Shown here piece after piece: positions 59,277 through 64,000 of a stretch of DNA of 64,000 nt. The DNA comes from Pantoea sp. RIT-PI-b. GTDB taxonomy: Bacteria > Pseudomonadota > Gammaproteobacteria > Enterobacterales > Enterobacteriaceae. The notes beneath the pieces are model-generated. The model searched no databases and had not been told where the DNA came from. It worked only from the letters and a program-made list of their open reading frames with translations. A program made the position numbers and the translations under genes. The DNA is taken from assembly GCF_001187905.1 (NCBI RefSeq), contig NZ_LGIS01000033.1, forward strand, positions 186,001 through 250,000. The letters are read 5' to 3'. The first letter of the stretch is position 1; each line of letters opens with the position of its first letter.

Positions 59277-60353
59277 CTAAGCCAACTCTTTAGTCGCGGC
59301 TTCAGTCAGTGTTGCCCTCACGTGAGGCAGGCTCTGCGGATAATTTTGCTGAATAAACTCAATCATTTTTTCCCGCACGTAGCAGCGTAAATCCCAGGCT
59401 GTAGGAGAGTTCTGTGCCGTCATTAATAATCTGATCGTCATGGTTTTATCATTAGTATCGGTAACCTGGAGCACCTGCGTTTGTTGATCCCAGAGTTTGG
59501 TTTCACTCAATACTTTTTCAAAATGTTTACGCAGAGGATCTAAGGGCATGGAGTAATCAAGGTAAAGAAAAACCGAGCCTAATATTTGCGCATTATTCCG
59601 CGTCCAGTTCTGGAAGGCATTTTCGGTGAAGTAGGTAATTGGCAGCACCAACCGGCGTAAGTCCCAGATGCGCACCACTACGTAGGTCAGATTTATCTCC
59701 TCAATCCAGCCCCATTCATTTTCAACCACCACCGCATCATCAATCTTTATCGGTTGCGTAAAGGCGATTTGAATACCGGCGAACAGGTTCACCAACGATT
59801 TCTGCAGGGCAAAACCAATGATTATCCCGGCAACCCCAGCACCGGCGAGGATTGTCGTGCCGAATTTTCGCACACCCGGGAAGCTCAACAGAATCAGAGA
59901 AAGGCAGAATGACACGAGCAGTACGATCGCGACCTTTTTAACGTAGATTATCTGAGTGCGTATTTTTCGGGCGCGTAAATTATTTGAAAGATTAATGTCA
60001 TAACGGATAAACAACATATCCTGAGCGACATTCGTCAAGCGAATTAAAATCGAGCAAAGTGATAAGATAATAAATACGTTGGTGGTGGTGGTTATAAAGG
60101 CAAGTGAATCCGGATGAATGCTTATATAGTTAACCCCCACATTTATCAGCAGCAAGGGAATAAAAAGAAACATCGACCCACTAAGATGCTTTTCAAGCGA
60201 TTTGAAGAGCTTTCTGTCACGGCTCTGCCAGTAGCGAATGAATCTGAGAAGTATAAATCGAGCCAGGAAACCCAGTATGAGTGAAAGCGTGACGAGCAAT
60301 ACAGCAGGCACCCATACCGGAGCACCAGATAACTCACCAAATAGTAATGGCAT
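59277..60353 (-). CDS. MscS-family mechanosensitive channel
   Basis: A 358-residue inner-membrane protein. It has four or five N-terminal hydrophobic segments, then the MscS pore helix (GAGVAGIIIGFALQKSLVNLFAGIQIAFTQP, about residues 175-205) and the cytoplasmic beta domain (IKIDDAVVVENEWGWIEEINLTYVVVRIWDLRRLVLPITYF). It lacks the extra helices of the largest MscK-type channels. It should open upon hypo-osmotic shock to release solutes. Confidence 0.9.
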   Translation of the reverse strand: MPLLFGELSGAPVWVPAVLLVTLSLILGFLARFILLRFIRYWQSRDRKLFKSLEKHLSGSMFLFIPLLLINVGVNYISIHPDSLAFITTTTNVFIILSLCSILIRLTNVAQDMLFIRYDINLSNNLRARKIRTQIIYVKKVAIVLLVSFCLSLILLSFPGVRKFGTTILAGAGVAGIIIGFALQKSLVNLFAGIQIAFTQPIKIDDAVVVENEWGWIEEINLTYVVVRIWDLRRLVLPITYFTENAFQNWTRNNAQILGSVFLYLDYSMPLDPLRKHFEKVLSETKLWDQQTQVLQVTDTNDKTMTIRLLMTAQNSPTAWDLRCYVREKMIEFIQQNYPQSLPHVRATLTEAATKELA

Positions 60354-60670
60354 TGTTTTCCCTTATATCCAGCCAACAACCTTTGGTTGTCAGGTAAGTC
60401 ACAAAAATTCAGTAACCGTTGTCTTCCCGGTTATCTGCGGATTACATGGTTAACGCACCTTAAGTTTATGAAAAATTTAGCCAACTGACGTCCCTGGCCG
60501 TTAAAAAAAGGAATTGAGAGAGTGACTTGATGGTGGGGGATAGCGCAGGTTATTGAAAATTAGCGTAAAAACTCATTTTTGCTGTTAGCTAACAGGATGC
60601 CCGCAAAGCCAGGCCTGCACGTCGATGGCCGCAATGCCCTGCCATAATGTGTTACGCAAATTTTAGACAA

Positions 60671-60694
60671 TAAAAAACCCGCACGAAGCGGGTT
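60671..60694 (-). terminator. Terminator of the cold-shock gene
   Basis: On the minus strand AACCCGC-TTCGT-GCGGGTT forms a perfect 7-bp stem followed by TTTT. It is 80 nt past the csp stop codon. Confidence 0.8.
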
Positions 60695-60773
60695 GATTTA
60701 TTATCAGCAGAACTTATCTGCTCAGGCTGTTGCCTTCATCGCTATTGTAAGCGTCACTGATAATGGGCGGGGC

Positions 60774-60986
60774 TTACAGCGGCGTTACGTTGCCAGCTGC
60801 AGGGCCTTTAGCGCCGTTTTCAATGGTGAAGGACACTTGCTGACCTTCATCAAGAGTTTTGTAGTTGTCGCTCTGGATAGCAGAGAAATGGACGAATACA
60901 TCCTTGCTGCCATCGTTAGGCGTGATAAAGCCAAAACCTTTATCAGAGTTAAACCATTTTACTAAACCAGTCATTTTGTTAGACAT
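60774..60986 (-). CDS. Cold-shock protein, CspA family
   Basis: A 70-residue single-domain nucleic-acid-binding protein. The RNP1 motif KGFGFI and RNP2 motif VFVHF are both present in GLVKWFNSDKGFGFITPNDG and SKDVFVHFSAIQSDNYKTL. It would act as an RNA chaperone. The start at 60986 (MSNKMTG) follows AAGGAAG; the longer frame is leader sequence. It is not possible to say which csp paralogue it is. Confidence 0.93.
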   Translation of the reverse strand: MSNKMTGLVKWFNSDKGFGFITPNDGSKDVFVHFSAIQSDNYKTLDEGQQVSFTIENGAKGPAAGNVTPL

Positions 60987-61293
60987 AGATACTTCCTTAA
61001 TTGATGAGCCACTCAACGCGGCGATAATGGCCTGAAGTGAAAGATTTACTTATTGGGCACTTAGGAGGAGGCTCTCGAAGAAGGATATCTAGGGATAACA
61101 CTTGAACTGAGGACTGCTTTACTAAAACTGCTTTCATAAGGTCTGTGTTCCAAACCGATGACGCATTAAGACATAGCGATAATAATTTAGCAACGTATAT
61201 GTTTATTTATTTTAACCGTTTAAATACCTGGATGGCTGAACGGCCGCTAATTTTTAAGCGGCCAAAGAGTGTTTAATCCCTAATGAGAACGCG
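60987..61293. other. Csp leader region and gap
   Basis: About 300 nt without a gene upstream of the csp start on the minus strand. CspA-family genes have long untranslated leaders that respond to cold, and this stretch is of suitable size. I could not identify the cold-box word with confidence. Confidence 0.45.
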
Positions 61294-63195
61294 CTAAATA
61301 CTATCAATCATCCGCCACATACCAGCAAACACGCCACTCAGACTCTTGTTTCCCACCTCTGAAAGGTGGTTATCATCGCGGTACAGCGGCACGTCGTCTT
61401 TTGCACCGTAGCAGAAGTTGCTATCACAAAGTGCCTGAGTGGCATCGAGCAGTGCGACATTGGGGGATTGTGCGGCGATGGTATTTAACATCGCCAGCGT
61501 CTCCTGATTATGTGATTGATATTCTGCTCGCGTTTGCTGAATGGCCAATGCGTTGCCGCGCATGGCATCGCGCGACATGCGGTAAATAACGTCGTAACCA
61601 AACTCGGGCACGGGCGTCATGATAAATACCCGGCGATGAGAGGCGAGCTGTTTTACTACTGCGCCAAAATGCTGTTGATAGGCAGTAATCGAGCTCTTCT
61701 CATTCAGGAAGCTATAGTCGGGCGTCGTGCTTCCGCTGCCAAAACTGCCATGCAGGTAGAAGGATAAACGGTTGATAATGAGCACCGAAGCGTGGGGATA
61801 TTTCCGTTCGATATCGATTAGCGCATTCTTCACAAAACCGCCGCAGTCGGGGCTGGCGCTGCGATGAATATCCGGCATTGACGGGCATCCCGACTGCGCA
61901 ATAAACACTACCGCATCATCGGGTCTGGCACTTGCCACAATTGAAGACAACATTGCCGCCGCATGGCTGTCACCCAATACCACCAGGTTTACCTGGCGAG
62001 CCTGACCAAATACGCATTGCGGCGAGGTTGTACCACTAAAGACAAAACACTTTTCGCCGCTGACAAAACGCTCCTGTGAATAGTGTTTGATGCTGGCGAT
62101 CACCTGCGGAGCGCGTGAAGGCAGCCCGGCGTTTGCCACAATGAACACGCCCACTAACAGTACCAGCGCAGTTTGTCCCAGTGTGACGTAGGTTTTGCCA
62201 CTCAGCCAACCCTGCTTGTTTTCTACCAGCAGCCAGGAAGCCCAACCCGCAGCCAGTGATAGCAGGATCAGCAGCGCCTGGCTAACCAGCGTGATAGGCC
62301 AATTGACCAGATGCCAGAATACCCACAGCGGCCAGTGCCATAAATAAACCGAATAAGAGGTTTTACCGATGTGCTGCACAATACGGTTGTTCAGCCACCG
62401 GCTGTTTTGCACGCCGGCATGGATGATCAGTGCCGTCAGCAACACAGGAATGAGCGTCATGATGCCGGGCCAGGCCATGCTTTCATCAAAACACAACGCA
62501 CAGATTATGAGCCCTGAAATAGCGACGGGTGGGATCCAGCGTTGGCCGCTCAAGGCCGTTTTCGGTGTCAGATACAGCAGTCCGCCTGCCAGCATCTCCC
62601 ATGCGCGCGTTGGTAACAGATAATAAGTTGCCGTGAGATGAAAATGGGTAGCCACCATCACCAGCACCAGGCCGAATGAAAGTAGTGCGGCGATTGCCAT
62701 TGCCCAGGAAAACTGCTGGTGCAGGAAACGCGCCGTGAACATCAGTGCCAGAGGTAATAGCAAATAGAATTGCCACTCGACGCTTAATGACCAGGTGTGC
62801 AGTAACCATTTATATATCGAACCGCTATCAAAATAGCCACCCTGTTTGAAATAGACCACATTGGAGATAAAACTGAGGCTGGATACAGCGTGCTCCGCCA
62901 TTTTATTATATTCATCCGGCGGCATCAGAAAATAACCCATCAGCATCAATATCACGCACAGCACCATCAGGGGCGGTATAATTCTCCGGCAGCGCGCGGC
63001 ATAAAATGCCAGTAAAGAGAAACGGTTATTTCTTAGGCGAGACAGGATAATACTCGTCATCAGATAGCCGGAGATGACAAAGAACACGTCAACACCGAGA
63101 AACCCACCGCTCACCCGTGTAAAACCGAAGTGATAGAGAATAACTAACATTACGGCATAGGCGCGCAGCCCATTAATGTCGGTGCGAAAATTCAT
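61294..63195 (-). CDS. OafA/YrhL-type O-acyltransferase with SGNH domain
   Basis: A 633-residue membrane acyltransferase. Residues 1-350 form the acyltransferase_3 domain with about ten hydrophobic segments and the catalytic His in ILYHFGFTRVSGGFLGVDVFFVISGYLMT. After residue 370 comes a periplasmic SGNH hydrolase-like domain with GDSH in LVVLGDSHAAAM and the C-terminal D-x-x-H (YRDDNHLSEVG). Such proteins O-acetylate surface polysaccharides such as O-antigen. It lies near but apart from the wzx-tupA pair. The ATG at 63195 fits the family N-terminus FRTDINGLRAYAV. Confidence 0.92.
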   Translation of the reverse strand: MNFRTDINGLRAYAVMLVILYHFGFTRVSGGFLGVDVFFVISGYLMTSIILSRLRNNRFSLLAFYAARCRRIIPPLMVLCVILMLMGYFLMPPDEYNKMAEHAVSSLSFISNVVYFKQGGYFDSGSIYKWLLHTWSLSVEWQFYLLLPLALMFTARFLHQQFSWAMAIAALLSFGLVLVMVATHFHLTATYYLLPTRAWEMLAGGLLYLTPKTALSGQRWIPPVAISGLIICALCFDESMAWPGIMTLIPVLLTALIIHAGVQNSRWLNNRIVQHIGKTSYSVYLWHWPLWVFWHLVNWPITLVSQALLILLSLAAGWASWLLVENKQGWLSGKTYVTLGQTALVLLVGVFIVANAGLPSRAPQVIASIKHYSQERFVSGEKCFVFSGTTSPQCVFGQARQVNLVVLGDSHAAAMLSSIVASARPDDAVVFIAQSGCPSMPDIHRSASPDCGGFVKNALIDIERKYPHASVLIINRLSFYLHGSFGSGSTTPDYSFLNEKSSITAYQQHFGAVVKQLASHRRVFIMTPVPEFGYDVIYRMSRDAMRGNALAIQQTRAEYQSHNQETLAMLNTIAAQSPNVALLDATQALCDSNFCYGAKDDVPLYRDDNHLSEVGNKSLSGVFAGMWRMIDSI

Positions 63196-63428
63196 TCGGC
63201 GTTATCCACGTAAGGAATATACCGGACAATGTAAATAGTAGAGTAATGCTAATCAACAGCGGTAAACTTCATCATGACAGATTAATTACGCGCTGAATGG
63301 AACTGACTGTAGGGTAATTTATCTTATTCTACATTTATCCCAGTTTATCTTTCATCAGGTTATCCATTAATGAATTTTAAATGACCAGATACACGCCGAT
63401 ATTAAAAAGTAGAATCACGCCTGGATAT

Positions 63429-64000
63429 TCAGAATATCCCTGATACCTCCTCCTCTAATGAAGCAGTAAAAAACTGACTCAGCAGCTGCCACAGATAGTG
63501 CGCGGCGGGCGTCAAACGGTGATCGGCGCTGCGCAGCAGATGACACTGACTTTCACGTGCGATGCGATGATCGATCGGAATCGCTAACAGCTCGCCGCGT
63601 TGCAGCGTGGCTTTCACTGATTGCGCGGTCATAAATGAGATGCCTAAACCCGCCTGCGTCAGGGCAATGGCGCTGGAAAACAGGTTGCAGCAGTAAGACG
63701 GGGTAAAGATAAGGCCTTCACTTTTGAAGATCGCGTTGATGTAGCGCTGCAAGCCAAAATTCTCATTCATGGCGATTAAGCGATGCTGGGTTAATGCGCT
63801 GGCGCTGACGGCGGAAAGGCCAGCCAGCGGATGATCCGGCGGCACAATGGCGCAGATTGGCCCGCGCTGAAAACTCAGGCACTTCACGCCCGGTGGTCCA
63901 GCCGGACCGAAGCTAACCGCCATATCCACTTCGCCTTTAGCAATCAGCATTACCGTGGTTTGCATATCGCCCGACATGATGTTCACAAATACGCCCGGAT
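63429..64000 (-). CDS. LysR-family regulator, C-terminal part (runs off the window)
   Basis: The frame is open from the window edge to a stop at 63429, covering about 190 residues of a LysR effector domain: VNIMSGDMQTTVMLIAKGEVDMAVSFGPAG, then FQRGPICAIVPPDHPLAGLSAV and ALTQAGLGISFMTAQSVKATL near the end. The DNA-binding half lies outside the window. A GTG at 63986 is only an internal codon. The upstream gene and target are not visible. Confidence 0.85.
   Translation of the reverse strand, partial: PGVFVNIMSGDMQTTVMLIAKGEVDMAVSFGPAGPPGVKCLSFQRGPICAIVPPDHPLAGLSAVSASALTQHRLIAMNENFGLQRYINAIFKSEGLIFTPSYCCNLFSSAIALTQAGLGISFMTAQSVKATLQRGELLAIPIDHRIARESQCHLLRSADHRLTPAAHYLWQLLSQFFTASLEEEVSGIF

Overview
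The window looks like a chromosome or megaplasmid segment from an enterobacterium, most plausibly Erwiniaceae (Pantoea/Erwinia-like). This is inferred from the overall protein resemblance to enteric families (BudA/BudR, NepI-like MFS, YneI/Sad, NemA-like reductase, FucP, DgoK/DgoA, DUF1471 peptides, CspA-like protein). No rRNA or tRNA gene, intact insertion sequence, CRISPR array or phage module was seen, so species and replicon type cannot be fixed.

Layout. 1-1.8 kb: start of an acetoin operon (budA and the first codons of probable budB) with its divergent regulator budR. 1.9-6 kb: AraC regulator/NepI-like exporter, then a TetR regulator facing an ABC-type membrane domain that lacks an ATPase, with two matched operators between them. 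6-13 kb: a carbonyl/electrophile detoxification block (XRE regulator, succinate-semialdehyde dehydrogenase-like enzyme, DJ-1/PfpI protein, secreted alpha/beta hydrolase, DUF1471 peptide, Old Yellow Enzyme, and a frameshifted SDR), punctuated by four copies of a TAGAC-N5-GTCTA-type palindrome. 13.5-16.4 kb: a glycosyltransferase, a CtaG/DUF2243 membrane pair and ChaB.

16.4-41 kb is an accessory region with many small metabolic and regulatory genes and a high density of decay: remnants of a luciferase-like monooxygenase, an Old Yellow Enzyme, azlC, a LysR regulator, a methyltransferase, a cupin, a P-loop kinase-like ATPase and an acetyltransferase. Its intergenic gaps carry a dispersed two-hairpin repeat, always in the same orientation. 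Inside it, 32.6-38.2 kb is a sugar-acid operon (frameshifted MHS transporter, enolase-superfamily dehydratase, DapA-family lyase, DgoK, DgoA, convergent IclR regulator).

41-47 kb: glutathione peroxidase and a TetR-controlled RND efflux pump (adaptor plus permease) with two matched operators. 47-54.3 kb: a complete non-phosphorylating L-fucose operon under an FCD-type GntR regulator. FucP imports fucose; mutarotase, dehydrogenase, lactonase, dehydratase, a second dehydrogenase and an FAH-family hydrolase would take it to pyruvate and lactate. 54.3-64 kb: small lipoproteins, an AT-rich Wzx flippase/TupA-type ATP-grasp pair with a JUMPstart-like leader, an MscS-type channel, a cold-shock protein, an OafA-type acyltransferase and the 3' part of a LysR gene that runs off the window.

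All functional calls rest on reading sequence and recalled family features; no database search was run.
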